A stretch of DNA of 64,000 nucleotides from Calliphora vicina (taxonomy: Eukaryota; Arthropoda; Insecta; Diptera; Calliphoridae): positions 100,284,358 to 100,348,357 of the forward strand of contig NC_088782.1 of assembly GCF_958450345.1 (NCBI RefSeq), read 5' to 3'. Positions 12,913 through 24,675 of this stretch are shown piece by piece (the first letter of the stretch is position 1; every line of letters begins with the position of its first letter). The notes beneath the pieces were generated by a model, which saw nothing but the letters and a program-made list of their open reading frames with translations, ran no database searches and was not told the DNA's origin. The translations under genes were made by a program, and so were the position numbers.

Positions 12913-13490
12913 AAAAAACCGTGTGAGGAATAACTCCCAAATGAAATAAATCCCCACGAAAAGATGAAATAACACCCAACAAATTTTTCATACAACTTAG
13001 GACTTATTTCATTATGAAACAACTCCTAACGCATAGGGAGTTATTTCATAATGCAATAACTCCCAATGAAACAACACCCAATGAAATTTTTTTTTAGGTT
13101 TTATTTCATTTTATTTTGGTAATTAGGAGTTATTTCACTGTATTGGGAGTTATTTCATTTTTTTGCAAAAGCAGAACACATAAATATCAAAAACTGGCTT
13201 CACTCAGAAAAGTTTTTTGCATTTTTTTTTGGTAATTAGGAGTTATTTCACTGTATGGGAGTTATTTCATTTTTTTGCAAAAGCAGAACCCATAAATATC
13301 AAAAACTGGCTTCACACAAAAAAGTTTTTTGCATTGCCGGCCTTAGGCCGGTCGCAAAGGTTTTCTCCTCTGGGGTGTAATCAAAAACCGGCTCCCGGCC
13401 AAAGGCCTGCAATACAAAAAACTTTTGTGAGCGAAGTCAGTTTTTGATAAACCCCAGAGGAGTAAACCTTAGCGCCCGGCCAAATCCGGC
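12913..13490. mobile_element. Family D foldback copy D1 (truncated)
   Basis: Left arm has repeated GAAATAACTCCCAA units and inverted GGAGTTATTTCATT units. Next come core repeats CAAAAACTGGCTTCAC, AAGTTTTTTGCATTGCCGG and GGTTTTCTCCTCTGGGGTGT, some in opposite orientation from 13395. It is the same family as the complete copy at 41828-42907. The right terminal arm is missing, so D1 is 3'-truncated. Confidence 0.7.
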
Positions 13491-13650
13491 AATGTCTTAA
13501 AATAAAAATAATAACAATTTTATAATATCTATAACCCAAATTGATACCAAATAATATCATAAAATTCTTTCATATTTCAAATCTCAAATTTTACATTTAA
13601 TTAGGCCCAGTCTTCTAGCATGTGTTTCCTTTATACAGTAAGAAAGGAAA
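13491..13650. other. Spacer, nothing recognised
   Basis: AT-rich, no open frame or repeat identified between D1 and the LINE fragment. Confidence 0.4.
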
Positions 13651-13860
13651 AAATTAGCCATTTTTTCTCGACGGAATTCCATAAGTAGATTTATCCTGCT
13701 GGCAACATATATGGGCCAAGTCGAAGGCCTTATTAATCCTGTTCTGAATGTTCAGATTCCAGTTAAATCTTTTATCCCTAAGAAGCGTTATCTGATTTTG
13801 CAAAAATTTTCTCTGGTTGGGTTTTACACGACAGAAAACAATTTTAGACATTGGGAGCAC
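13651..13860 (-). pseudogene. LINE fragment (region between RT and RNase H)
   Basis: A 68-codon minus-strand frame contains a segment like RDKRFNWNLNIQNRINKAF followed by a TYGI/S box. This resembles the LDxKLNWxxNIxxRxxKA region downstream of the RT domain in R1/LOA/jockey-type LINEs. The YLGV lead-in is missing. It is short and isolated. Confidence 0.5.
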
Positions 13861-15894
13861 CGATAATCGAAAATGTCAAATATAAAAGCCATTCTAAGCG
13901 TTATATATTCAGACGTTTTAGAGTACACTGCATATCAAATACGGTTTTAAAAGATTAATTGTGCTGCCAAAGTTAGCTGAATTTATTTTGATATCATTAA
14001 ATTAATGTTGCATAACATTTTAAATCATAGTACATTTTCTATTCCATAAACCACGAACATCCCTCATATAATCATAGTCTATTTATTATACATCTACTCC
14101 ATTAAAGTATTTTATACATCATCATGCTGATTAAGTATGATTATATTTTGTAAAGATTTTTCTGAAAAAACTAACCAGCTGATAGCAAAATATTTTCTTA
14201 AGTGAATGAATGAATAAAAGTTTACATTTGCTTTTCAAGTATACATATTATTTAATAATACCTACCAATTAATATATTTATTTGAATTCATATTTCAACC
14301 TTGAAACATAAGCTAAACAAATTATTTCTTAATATAGTAATGAAACACTTAATCATCATAGAATTTCAATAAGCTATATTTCCTAGTTGTAACGTGTATT
14401 TGATTCCATAAAATTAATTAATATGAAATGTATAGTAAATAGGATAAATGCGACATAGTTTATGAAACATAATCAACAAATCTGTGGTCGTGTGGAAAAA
14501 CTAGTTAACTCAACTTTTGAGAAAATTGAGATAACTACAACAATAAAAAGTACGTTTCATTTACTATAACTCTGTCTGATCGCAATTTGGATATAGTTAT
14601 ATTATCATGTAAAAACTTGCTAACTCTATGCATTTTTTGAAGAAAAAAAAGGTAACTCCATAGTTTCTTAGAAAACAGAAAACTTAGAAGTTTAAAACGT
14701 CGTTGTTTCGAAAACTAAGAGATAAAGAGCGAAATAGAACAAATTCCATATTTTGAACCTAAAAACAAAAATTGGCTTATTTTTAATATGTATATAAAAA
14801 TTCTAAATGATTTCTAAAGTTGCCTTAATTCCGTAAAATATTAAAATAAATAAAAAAAAAACTAGATAACTCCATTTTTCTAAAAAACAATGTAACAGAC
14901 ATCGATTTTAATGGCCAAATATGAGTTCAAAGGAACCAGAAATCTGTATTATTATTTAAAATTATGTTTTGTTTAATGCGCATGCTTAATAAAATAAATT
15001 CATAATAAATAATTAGTGAAATATGTTTAAAACGTTAAATGATGTCAGAGTTGTTTACTTTAGGTTGTTATTTTCTCATTGAATCATAAAATACACAGGG
15101 TAGGGTTATGTATGGAATAGAAAATCCGGCGAAATACGAAATACTTGTCACAATTTTCCATGACCGTTTTTCATAAATATGGCCGAATTTTTGTGCGCTT
15201 GTCGGCTAGACTTATGACTTAAAATAACACTATCAAAAATACAACGGTGATAAAAAAATTCTGATAATCATAACGGGAGAGCACGCTATCAGGAAATATC
15301 TCATGTAGTAAATCAATTGTTTCACAGGATGTATGAATGGGTACTGACTTGCAACTCCATGATGTCAACCTATGGCAATCTGACCTGGGAAACGCCATGA
15401 AGTTTTTTTTTGTGTGAGAGCAAGAGCCAAAGTCAGCAGAGACTCTGACTCTGAATATGCATTTATATAAAACATTGTTAAGAAATTGCCAATGCCGATT
15501 TGCAGTGCCGAATCTGGATCACATTCAGAGAAATAATGGACCAATCCGTTCATGAAATGTAATTTGAATTCATAAAAGAGAAAAACTATTAAGTCTGTTA
15601 AGAGTAATGTGGTGGTTATAGGGCACCGTACTTTTTGTTTATCTTACTCTCAACCCTATAAATATATGTGTGTGTCAGCCTCTATATAAATTTACTAGGC
15701 TTCATCTCTTGATTCTTGAGTTTTCTCTGTGATTTCTTGCTGTTGGAATCGCATCAAAAGATATATGTGTCGGGAAATACTGTCACTTACAATAAAATAA
15801 CGAAGTACTGAAAAGAAATCACTGATCTTTGCTAGACATTTCGTATTAAACGATCCTCCATCACTTAGTCCTGAAAACGTCAGAATAATTATAA
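13861..15894. other. AT-rich spacer, no gene recognised
   Basis: No convincing coding frame. Short frames at 15365-15553 and 15695-15898 (minus) match nothing I know. The segment at about 15780-15850 is an uninterrupted copy of a dispersed repeat (family O: GTCACTTACAATAAA, ACGAAGTACTGAAAAGAAAT). Diverged copies flank the element at 17987-20206. Confidence 0.5.
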
Positions 15895-17130
15895 ACAAGT
15901 ACGAGTACTATATTCGGCCGTGCCGAATCTTAAATACCCTCCACCTAAATATGATGGTATAACAACTGAAATAATATAACAATTGTTAGAAAGACTAGTT
16001 TACGCAGAAGATATTTTATTTCAAATGTACAAAAAATTGTATCTAATTCAGCAATTTATAACTCAAATTCCTATTAGGACGTATGAAATTTAACAATTTA
16101 TATACTTAATAATTAGTTAATACGGTTGGATCAACATTTTTCCCTTTTAACCTCAAGTGGATATTTGTGCAGGTTAATGTGTTTTTCTGAAGTAGTTCTC
16201 TTATGGAGGCTATGACCAATTATGGGCCTATCATCATAAAATTTGGTACATCGATTTTTCTATATATATTGAATAAATTTGTTTCGAATTTCAACCTGAT
16301 AACTATAATTGTAAGAATTTTTTTTTTAAGGATTTTAGTGATTTTCGGGAGTGGACCTTATATGGGAGCTATTGTTAAATATGGACCGATATTCACAAAA
16401 TCTAGAAGTATGATTACTGGATACAAATTACTGTGCGTAATTTCATTTTGATATCGATATGTTTTAAATATTTTTTAAGGTGAATATCTTTTTCGGAAAT
16501 GGGCCTTATAGGGGATCTATGACCAATTATCGGCCAATCTGCATAAAATTTGGTACAGTGATATATATGTATATGAGTATAATTTTTGTCGAATTTTAGC
16601 ATGATAAAGGAATTTATGAGTAGTTAACTGATTTTTGGAAGTGGACCTTATATGGGAGCTATGGTCAAATATGGACCGATATTCACAAAGTCCAGTAGTA
16701 TGATTTCTAAATATAAACTATGGATGTGTGTGAAATTTTGTTTTGATATTGATATTTTTTAGATATTTATGTATGTTATTGTGTTTTTCGGAAGTGGTCC
16801 TTATATGGGAGCTATAACCAATTATCGGCCGATCTACATAGAATTAGGTACAGCGATTTTGGTATTTATGGGGATTATTCATGTCGAATTTCAACTTGAT
16901 AGCGATATTTATAAGATATTTATGCTTATTTAAGAGATTTTCGGAAGTGTACTTTATATGGGGGCTATGGTCAAATATGGGTTCATCCACGAAAAATTTT
17001 GTAATATAATTTCTTTTACCACGAAACTTATTTTTGCTGAATTTTATGTGGATATTCCTATTCTGTAGGCATTTATAGACCATAGAACCATATTTCGGGA
17101 AGAAATTAGTATGGGGGCTAGGAGAAATCA
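15895..17130 (+). mobile_element. Family A element A2 (3' truncated)
   Basis: Starts ACAAGTACGAGTACTA with the ATTCGGCCGTGCCGAAT hairpin and TACCCTCCACC. It carries the same order of TATGGGAGCTATG modules as A1 and A3. It breaks off after GGGGCTAGGAGAAATCA at 17130, before the microsatellite and 3' hairpin. The short frames on both strands here are repeat read-through. Confidence 0.7.
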
Positions 17131-17986
17131 TTTAGTTTTCTTATGCCTTTCGGCAATGACCTTTTTCACTTACTCTCTACAAACCACTTCCCTCCATTTT
17201 AGTGTGTTAAAAGCAAAACAGAGAAAACGTTTTACATATTTTAACTAAGTACTTTTTACGGTGATATTTTCTTTGGTTTTAAAATACTCTATATTATTTT
17301 TTTACGTAGATAATTCTTAAATCTTTTTTTATTTTTGTTATAAAGCAACCCTTTTTTGTTAAAGTTAAAAATAACAGAATAAAAAGGTAAAAGCAACAGT
17401 AAAAAATAGAACTTATTATCACTTAAAAAAGTTAGGCAGACAAATTGTTTTTCTAAAGAAAATACGTTTTTTCTGAGAATTTTGTTTTGTAATACTTTTT
17501 TTAACAAGTATATTTTCAGATTAAAAAAATAATAAAGATGTTAAAAGAAATCATTTTTGGATTCTTAAAAACAATCTTACAAATGCAATTAAAGCTGAAT
17601 GCCCACTAATTAGGTACTTACTGGGTGTGTTGCTTGTTTAATTTCCTTAATTTATGCGAATTTAAAAACTCAGGGATTTTATACTTACATAAAGTGTTGT
17701 TGAATATTTAATTTTTATACCAACCATCAAAAAAGAAGGGGAGTGCATTGATATATTGTCATTCCATTTGTAACACTTCGAGCTATTCATCGCAGACCTA
17801 CAAAGTATATATATATTCCGGATTTCTAAGACCATCTAGCTATGTCCGTCTGTACGCCTGTCTGTTGAAAACACCATAGGCTCCAAAAAAATTTCATATG
17901 CCCCTACAAAATATTGAATAAAACTATTTTAAAGTAAATTATCCAACGACAACTAATGTCACTTACAACAAAGGAACGAAGCACCG
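17131..17986. other. Spacer plus part of a CCGTCTG-type repeat
   Basis: 17131-17700 is AT-rich with no gene. From about 17740 there is a decayed dispersed repeat with CTAGCTATGTCCGTCTGTACG at 17836-17856. The family O block with AACGAAGCACCG ends at the Transib-like element. Confidence 0.5.
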
Positions 17987-18395
17987 CACAGTGTCAGATT
18001 TCATTGTTTTAGCGGGATTTAATTAAAAAAACAAAACTCCTTTTTTAAAAAAAAAAAATTATTGAGTACAATAAACAACAACCCCGGTATTTATAAAAGC
18101 AAGTTTGAAAACAAAATATGTAAACAACAACAATAAAATGGTATCAGAAAGTGAGATGTTTTATTGGCCCTAAACATTTGTAATAGTTCTTGATAAAAAT
18201 AATCAATGTTTGGATACATTGCATTTTGTTGCTTTTTGATATTTTTTTTTAACATTTTTTTTGAATATTAGACGACAATATTTTTACTACATAAAAGTTT
18301 CATTGCATTTTAAAAGAAAGTTTGCTAAATTTATTTGGCAGTGATATTCAAGACATCCATTTAAGGTAAGATTTTTTTTTAATTTTCAATAGAAA

Positions 18396-19138
18396 ACAAG
18401 TAAGAAAGTATGGTCGGTCAAGCCCGACCATATTACCCTACACTAAGTAAAAGAGCAAAAAAATTTTTCTTTTAAAATTTCAATAATTTATATTCGTTAC
18501 TGATTTTTGGAAGTGGGCCTTATATGGGAGCTATGACCAATTATGGACCGATCACCATGAAATTACTTCGTGCCTATATTAAAGTTAACTATGTTGAATT
18601 TTGTGTGTATACCAACATTTTTAAGCGATTTATGCACGTTAAAGTGATTTTCGAAAGCGGGTCTATATGGGAGCTATGACTAATTATGGACCGATCGTAA
18701 CAAAATTTGGTGACATAAATTTTTGTGTATATAAAACTTATTTGGAGCGGAATTTGTGGAGATACGTATATAAATTAAACATTTATGACCGATAAAGTCT
18801 AATTTCGGAAGGACATTTGTATGGGGGCTAGGTGAAATAATGGACCGATTTCAGCCAGTTTCAATTGGCATGGTCCTTAGGCAAGAAAATAATATGTACC
18901 AAATTTCATCGAAATATCTTCAAAATTGCGACCTGTACTCTGCGCACAAGGTTTACATGGACAGCCAGCCAGCCGACCAGACGGACGGACAGACGGACAT
19001 CGTTTAATCGACTCAGAAAGTGATTCTAAGTCGATCGGTATACTTTATGGTGGGTGTTAGACTAATATTTTTGGGCGTTACAGACATCTGCACAAACGCA
19101 TTATAACCACCCCACTATTGTGGTGTAGGGTATAAAAA
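18396..19138 (+). mobile_element. Family B element B1 (HINE/DINE-1-like)
   Basis: Complete copy. Begins ACAAGTAAGAAAGTA, hairpin TGGTCGGTCAAGCCCGACCA and TACCCTACAC. It ends in a 3' hairpin around CCCCACTATTGTGGTG, then GTAGGGTATAAAAA. The core has CGGACGGACAGACGGACA and the conserved TCGACTCAGAAAGTGATTC. Nested inside the Transib-like element. Confidence 0.75.
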
Positions 19139-19441
19139 GTTATAGAGTTCAGTTAAGTTCAGTGATATTTTTTTTAATATAGTGTTTACCATCCTTTCTA
19201 TTTCTAGAAACAAAAAAGAAAATCCACCCCAATTGACCTCCGGAAAATTTTGACCTATAAAAGCATCATGACCAAACAAGTAGTTTGTAGTGGAATTTTC
19301 GAAATTTGGCATTCAACAAAGCAAAAAGACATGACCGTGTTTTCGATTTTATATGTGGAAATATTAGTACTGGAAACGACAATGTTGTAGACTTTTGTTT
19401 ATGAATTTTAGATAGTCCATAAAGTCTGCGAGCCGTTGTTG

Positions 19442-20020
19442 CTGATTTTCGGAAGTCGGCTTCATATGGGAGCAATGACCAATTATGGGACAATCGTTAT
19501 AAAATTTGGTGAAATGTCTTTTGCATATATATAACTTATTTGTGTTAAATTTATGCTAGTTAAAGTGATTTTCGGAAGTGGGCCTTATATGGGAGCTATG
19601 ACTAATTATGGACCGATCGTCACAAAATTTTTTGGTGCGAGTTTGGCTTATATAAAACTTATTTGTTCTAAGATATTTATGAGAGTTTAACTATTTTCAG
19701 ATAGTGCAATCGTATGGAGGCTAGGAGAAATAATGAACCGATTCTAACCAAATTCAATAAGCTTCGTCCTTGGGGCATTATAAAAGCTTGTACCAAACTT
19801 TGTCGAATTATCTTTGAAATTGCGACCTGTAGTTTGATTACAAATTTTATATTTACGGACAGACGGACGGACAGATATCGCTAAATACACTCAGAAAGTG
19901 ATCCTGAACAGATTGGTATACTCTGAGGTGGATGTTGGAACAATACTTTTTTACATTACAAACATCAGCAAACATAACCCACTATACCCTCCCCACTATG
20001 GTGGTGTATGGTATATACAT
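19442..20020 (+). repeat. Partial family B copy
   Basis: Lacks the 5' hairpin. It starts within TTTTCGGAAGTCGG and runs through TATGGGAGCTATGAC modules and GGACAGACGGACGGACAG to CCCCACTATGGTGGTGTATGG. It sits right of B1 inside the 17987-20206 element. Confidence 0.65.
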
Positions 20021-20206
20021 ATATTAAAATTTTGATTTTAACATTTGTATGGGAGGCAGGCGTAATGTTGTCACGCCCACCTCAAATTTTTCTCCAAATA
20101 TGTATCAAATCGTAGGAAACCTGTTTTTCAAAAATAATTGAATTATCTTTACCCGTTTCTAAAATTCAGACTTTAGCCCTATAGATTACACAAATCTGAC
20201 ACTGTG

Positions 20207-20640
20207 CACCGAGAAGAAAACTTTGATTTTTCCTAGAAATTTTGTGCTAAACGGCAAGAGTGTTATATTATTCGGCTGTGCCGAAACTTATATACCCGCC
20301 ACTAATATAATACTGTGGCCGAATTTTGTGCATTTTATATAAAAATATGCATCGAGTAGTTTATGCAGAAAACGACTGTTTGATGATGTGCTACAAACGG
20401 AATGACATAAATATCAAAGTCATATTTTTGTTGGTGGGTATATTAAGAGACATATTCGTTTTTAATGTATCATTTTATGGATATGGGATTAATGCGTATT
20501 TAAGTGTTTTTCGGAAGTGAACCTCATATTAATTCTACTGTGAGATATGCAAAAAATAATCTTGGTAAAAGTGCTATTCTATATTAAGCCATATTTCGGG
20601 CAGAAATTTAGATATTTTACAATTTCCCACTGATTCAGTC
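20207..20640 (+). repeat. Family O flank and decayed family A 5' end
   Basis: Starts with the right target copy CACCG, then family O. From about 20253 a decayed family A start is seen (TATTCGGCTGTGCCGAAACTT, TACCCGCCAC). Next come TTTTCGGAAGTGAACCT and similar modules, fading by about 20640. Confidence 0.5.
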
Positions 20641-21316
20641 CATCATGGTTGTACCCATTTAAACAAAATTATAAAAAATAGTAATCACCAATAAATAATA
20701 TTTTGTTGTTCCTGTTCTAGTTTTTCTAATTTGAAGTACTAATGAATATTTCTCAATTCTGCACACGGAATTACAAACTTACCACTTTTATTGTTGGATA
20801 GTATAATAAAACTAAAGAGGATTCAATATAAATACTATTTAAAATGTATTATGTACATATTTATTGCAGTTTATAATACTGTTATTATAGTAATAGTAAC
20901 TCAAATTACATGTCACATTTAAAATAATGTCACATGCATACAAATTACCAAAATGATTGATTACAAATGAATATTTTAAAAGATTTTCAGTCAGCCGTAA
21001 TACAAGTGAAACATATGAAAGAAATTTCTATGATTGCATTTCATTTCTTGAGCAAATAAATGACATACATTTATATACATACGTTTTGTTTAAAAGTAAA
21101 ATTATACTGAACTTAAAATTGGTATAGAGTCTATACTATAGACATGTCTATCACAATTATTTATGTATGTCCACAAAAGAAAAAAAATATAATGGGAAAT
21201 ATACTACAAATCCGAAAAATTGGCATATGTGCGAATCGAACCGGCATGCTCGATTGTTTTCTGTGTTTGAAAGTGCTTACTCACTGCTCCATTAAAGTGT
21301 ACCGAACTACTTAGAA
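20641..21316. other. AT-rich spacer, nothing recognised
   Basis: No gene seen. The end near 21230-21300 (GGTTCGATTCGCACATATG on the minus strand) looked tRNA-like at one motif only; see rejected items. Confidence 0.4.
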
Positions 21317-21567
21317 TTAGGTCCGTCCGTCTGGATGTCCTTGTAAACCTTTGGGCCCAAAGTACAGGTCGCAATTTCGAAGATATTTCGATAAAATTTG
21401 GTACATATAGTTTTTTTGACTAAGGACAAAACCTATTGAAACCCGCTGAAATCGTTCCATTATTTCACCTAGCCCCATACAAATGTCCTCCCAAAATTTT
21501 ACTTTATCGGTCATAAATGTTTAATTTATATATGTATCTACATAAATTTCGCTCCAAATAAGTTTTA

Positions 21568-21833
21568 TATATGAGGGATTTAATGTCAAGTGAACCAGTT
21601 TTTAAAATCAATGTCTTCCGATGAAATTTGCACTAAGGTTAGACCTATTGGATAGTAACTCAGATACAATTTTTCAAGAAGATCGGTCAAGAACTCTCTG
21701 AGTGTTTGATATTTTGGCCAAACATGTGTTTTTTCTCATCCATGTAACTTATTTCCTATTGTTCTTAGCAAAATGTGTCCCAAATAGTTTAGATAGCTAT
21801 TTGTTGAATATTTCGAAAAAATATTTAAAAAAA
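21568..21833 (+). mobile_element. Fragment of the 47.9-kb foldback element (left end)
   Basis: AGGGATTTAATGTCAAGTGA, then ATCAATGTCTTCCGAT, GATAGTAACTCAGA, AACTCTCTGAGT and TTCTTAGCAAAATGTGT. These match, in order, the terminal 270 bp of the palindromic element at 47941-50506. The matching TTTTTGATTTCGGAAATC part resumes after the nested B2 at about 22551-22611. Confidence 0.75.
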
Positions 21834-22550
21834 TCAAGTAAGAAAGTATGGTCGGTCAAGCCAGACCATATAATACCCTACACTAAGTAAAAGAGCAAAA
21901 ACATTTTTCTTTTAAAATTTCAATAATTTATATTTTTGAGTGATTTTCGGAAGTGGGACCAATTATGGACCGATCACCATGAAATTAGGTCGTGTGATTT
22001 ATGTCTATATGAAAGTGTATGTTGAATTTTGTGTGTACACCAACATTTTAAAGCGATTTATGCAGGTTAAAGTGATTTTCGGAAGCGGGTCTATGACTAA
22101 TTATGGACCGATCGTAACAAAATTTGTTGACATGAATTTTATATATATAAAACTTATTTGGAGCGCAATTTGTGGAGATACATTTATAAATTAAACATTT
22201 ATGAACGATAAAGTCAAATTTCGGAAGGACATTTGTATGGGTGCTAGGTGAAATAATGGACCGATTTCAACCACTTTCAATAGGCTTGGTGCTTGGGCCA
22301 AAGAAATAATATGTACCAAGTTTGATCGAAATATCTTCAAAATTGCGACCTGTACTCTGCGCAAAAGGTTTACATGGACAGCCAGCCAGCCAACCAGACG
22401 GACGGACGGACATCGTTTAGTCGACTCAGAAAGTGATTCTAAGTCGATCGGTATACTTTATGGTGGGTGTTAGACTAATATTTTTGGGCGTTATAAACAT
22501 CTGCACAAACGCATTATACCCTCCCCACTATGGTGGTGTAGGGTATAAAA
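21834..22550 (+). mobile_element. Family B element B2
   Basis: Complete copy from TCAAGTAAGAAAGTATGG to GGTGTAGGGTATAAAA. It has the 5' hairpin (one mismatch, GCCAGACC), a CAGACGGACGGACGGACA core and the 3' hairpin. It is inserted into the foldback fragment and is therefore the youngest layer of this nest. Confidence 0.75.
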
Positions 22551-22926
22551 AGTTTTTGATTTCGGAAATCAATTTTGAAAATTTTTTATTTTTTAGATAT
22601 TTTTTTTCAAATGGTCCATAATTAGTCATAGCTCCCATATAGACCCGCTTCCGAGTATCACTTTAACGTACATAAATCTCTCAAAAATGTTGGAATACAC
22701 ACAAAATTCAACATAAATAACGGTCCATAATTGGTCATAGCTCCCATAGAAGGCCCATATCCGAAAATCACTCACGATATAAATTATTGATATTTTAAAA
22801 GAAAAATGGTTTTGCTCATTTACTTAATGTAGGGTATTATATGGTCGGGCTTGACCGACCATACTTTTATACTTGTTTTATCTTAAGTTAATAATGGTTT
22901 TAACATAAACTTATAAATTATTATAA

Positions 22927-23156
22927 TATTGGGTGTATGACTTAAAAATGCGGGATTTTTTCAAATGTTTCGCTTTTATTTTCATATATCTTTCTGGCAA
23001 CATATGGATTCCGAGACAAAAGAACTGGTCTCAGTTCCAAAGTGAAGCGTATCCCAGAAAGAGCGATCGTGTCGGACGGCATACGGTCTGGATTATAATG
23101 CAGATGAAGCAATACTTCCCAACCACTTCATTCTAAATACCTTTGGACAGGTTTCG
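22927..23156 (+). repeat. Possible mariner-like MITE end
   Basis: A TA-flanked TTGGGTGTATGACTTAAAAA followed by TGCGGGATTTTTTC resembles mariner-type terminal repeats. The rest (to GGACAGGTTTCGG) is complex sequence of unknown origin, partly echoed at 28067-28200. The right end is not found because the hAT element is inserted at 23165. Weak call. Confidence 0.3.
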
Positions 23157-23164
23157 GTACAGGT

Positions 23165-24015
23165 CAGTGATGTCAGGATATTGTTTTTCAGAAATCCCTA
23201 CGCTCATGAAAAAAATCCCTTTTTTTCCCTACATCCAATTTTTATTTTCCCTGCACTACTTTTTTCAAATTTGAACAGCTAAGTTGTGTTCAGCAAAAAA
23301 AAGGCTTAAGCGGATTTCGAAATCATTGGTTTTTCCGGGACTTGTTTGTCAAAAAATTAATCCATTAATTGGGTTTTGTTTTTCAAAGATTGCTTTGTGC
23401 ATTTTTAATTAGATTTGATTTACCGCAATTTAATATTTTGGCACAAGCCTTACATCTGCATTTAAAGTCGTCATCTTTGACCGGCTACAGCCATTAGCTT
23501 CTTGTATCTCAACCAACTTGAGCTGCATTTCTTTGCTTTGTTTTCATCATTATCACAAGACGAATGGGCCTTTTTAACTCATAATGTTTTAATGTTATTT
23601 ATTACTTGAAAACTTACTTATTAAAATCGAAGAGACCTGCAAAGATGGCATACGTACGTATTTTTATATGGACAAAACCAAGCAAGTGTCTACTTCAAAT
23701 GAAAATATATTGTAGAAACTCTCTTGTAGTTGTCAAAAATTATCAGCGCAGCTAGCACTTTAAGGAAATGTCAAAAACCGTAAAAAAGAGAATCACTATA
23801 TAGTTTAAAAGCGGTGTAATTATTAAAGATGCCACATTATAACTTACTTAATTTTATACCAGATTTATGAGTTTCTAATGATATACTTAAACAAATTTTA
23901 TAATTTTATAATTGGAAAACATAAAAAATCCCTACAATTCGACCAAAGTAAGAAATCTTTCCCTTTTCCCTACATGCAAAATTTTAGAAAAAATTTCTAC
24001 AAATTGGGATCACTG
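23165..24015. mobile_element. Non-autonomous hAT element, 8-bp target duplication
   Basis: Ends CAGTGATGTCA (23165) and ..TGGGATCACTG (24015). It is flanked by an exact 8-bp duplication GTACAGGT (23157-23164 and 24016-24023). Both sides carry subterminal TTTTTCCCTACAT-type repeats. It is 851 bp with no transposase frame. Confidence 0.85.
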
Positions 24016-24023
24016 GTACAGGT

Positions 24024-24190
24024 CTAATCAGATATTAGTCTAAGGCCCACCTTAAAGTAAACGATGCCCGTCCGTCCACCTGCGATAAAAGGTCGCAATT
24101 TTGAAGATATTGCGATCAAATTTTAAAAGGAAAATGTATTTGCTATTTTTGGGTATATAGATCAAGACCGATCGTACTTTCTTGCTTGTT
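24024..24190 (-). repeat. Family B fragment
   Basis: CTAAGGCCCACCTTAAAGTA, GTCCGTCCACCTGCG, GGTCGCAATTTTGAAGATAT and a final TCGTACTTTCTTGCTTGTTT correspond to the two ends of a minus-strand B copy with the middle deleted. Confidence 0.5.
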
Positions 24191-24675
24191 TTGAAATTGT
24201 AATGAGTTATCGATGTCAGCAAATGTTTATATTTTATATTTAAATATCAATTAGTAACTGGAACACAAAAAATATTTTTAATTGGAATTTCTTTTCAACA
24301 TTTAATTGTTAATTTTTTTAAATATTGCGACAATGGTCCATAAACATTGTACAACCAAATATAGTTATTTTATATTACATTTAAAACGCCGGTAAAAGTC
24401 TATGAAGACTACTTTTCGAAAAAAGTGTTCTAGTTTTTGGTTTAATTTAATAATAACAAATTTCCTGGAATTCCCCTGAAAAATGTCCGGGAAATTAGTA
24501 ACCCTTTTGCAACCTCTATGTGAGACAAATTTAAGATCATAGGTGCACCGAGAATCTAAAACCCTAGTGCAACCTCTATGTAAGAATCTGAGACTAATTA
24601 AAGCTTGGGTGCTTTGAAAATCTAAAATATCCAATATAAGGGTCACCCTAATACACACACATATATAACTAAACA
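24191..24675. other. Spacer, no gene recognised
   Basis: A 104-codon minus frame at 24365-24679 contains two near-copies of a 21-codon stretch (GCTRVLDSR / GCKRVTNF). This reflects a tandem DNA duplication (CAACCTCTATGT repeated at about 24509 and 24570), not a known protein. It ends with AAGGGTCACCCTAATAC, similar to family C ends. Confidence 0.4.

Larger units (their letters stand above)
17987..20206. mobile_element. Transib-like non-autonomous element
   Basis: Perfect 15-bp terminal inverted repeat CACAGTGTCAGATTT at 17987-18001 and its inverse ending at 20206. It is flanked by a 5-bp direct duplication CACCG (17982-17986 and 20207-20211). The presumed empty site, ACGAAGTACTGAAAAGAAA, is present in the uninterrupted family O copy near 15800. 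Transib elements have 5-bp GC-rich duplications and CACWRTG-type ends, and CACAGTG is also the V(D)J heptamer. No transposase remains. The interior is largely filled by B1 and a second partial B copy. Confidence 0.7.
21317..22879 (-). mobile_element. Family B copy (minus), split by nested insertions
   Basis: Outer element in two parts. 21317-21567 is the 3' half on the minus strand (GTCCGTCCGTCTGG, ACAGGTCGCAATTTCGAAG). 22612-22879 is the 5' half (CATAGCTCCCATATA, GTAGGGTATTATATGGTCGG, then the hairpin and CTTGTTTT). The gap holds a fragment of the foldback seen at 47941-50506 plus a plus-strand B copy. Some outer sequence was lost at the right junction. Confidence 0.7.

Noticed and set aside
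21230..21300. tRNA-like motif (GGTTCGATTC on the minus strand)
   Set aside because: Only the T-arm-like box is present; no A box, acceptor or anticodon stem can be formed around it.
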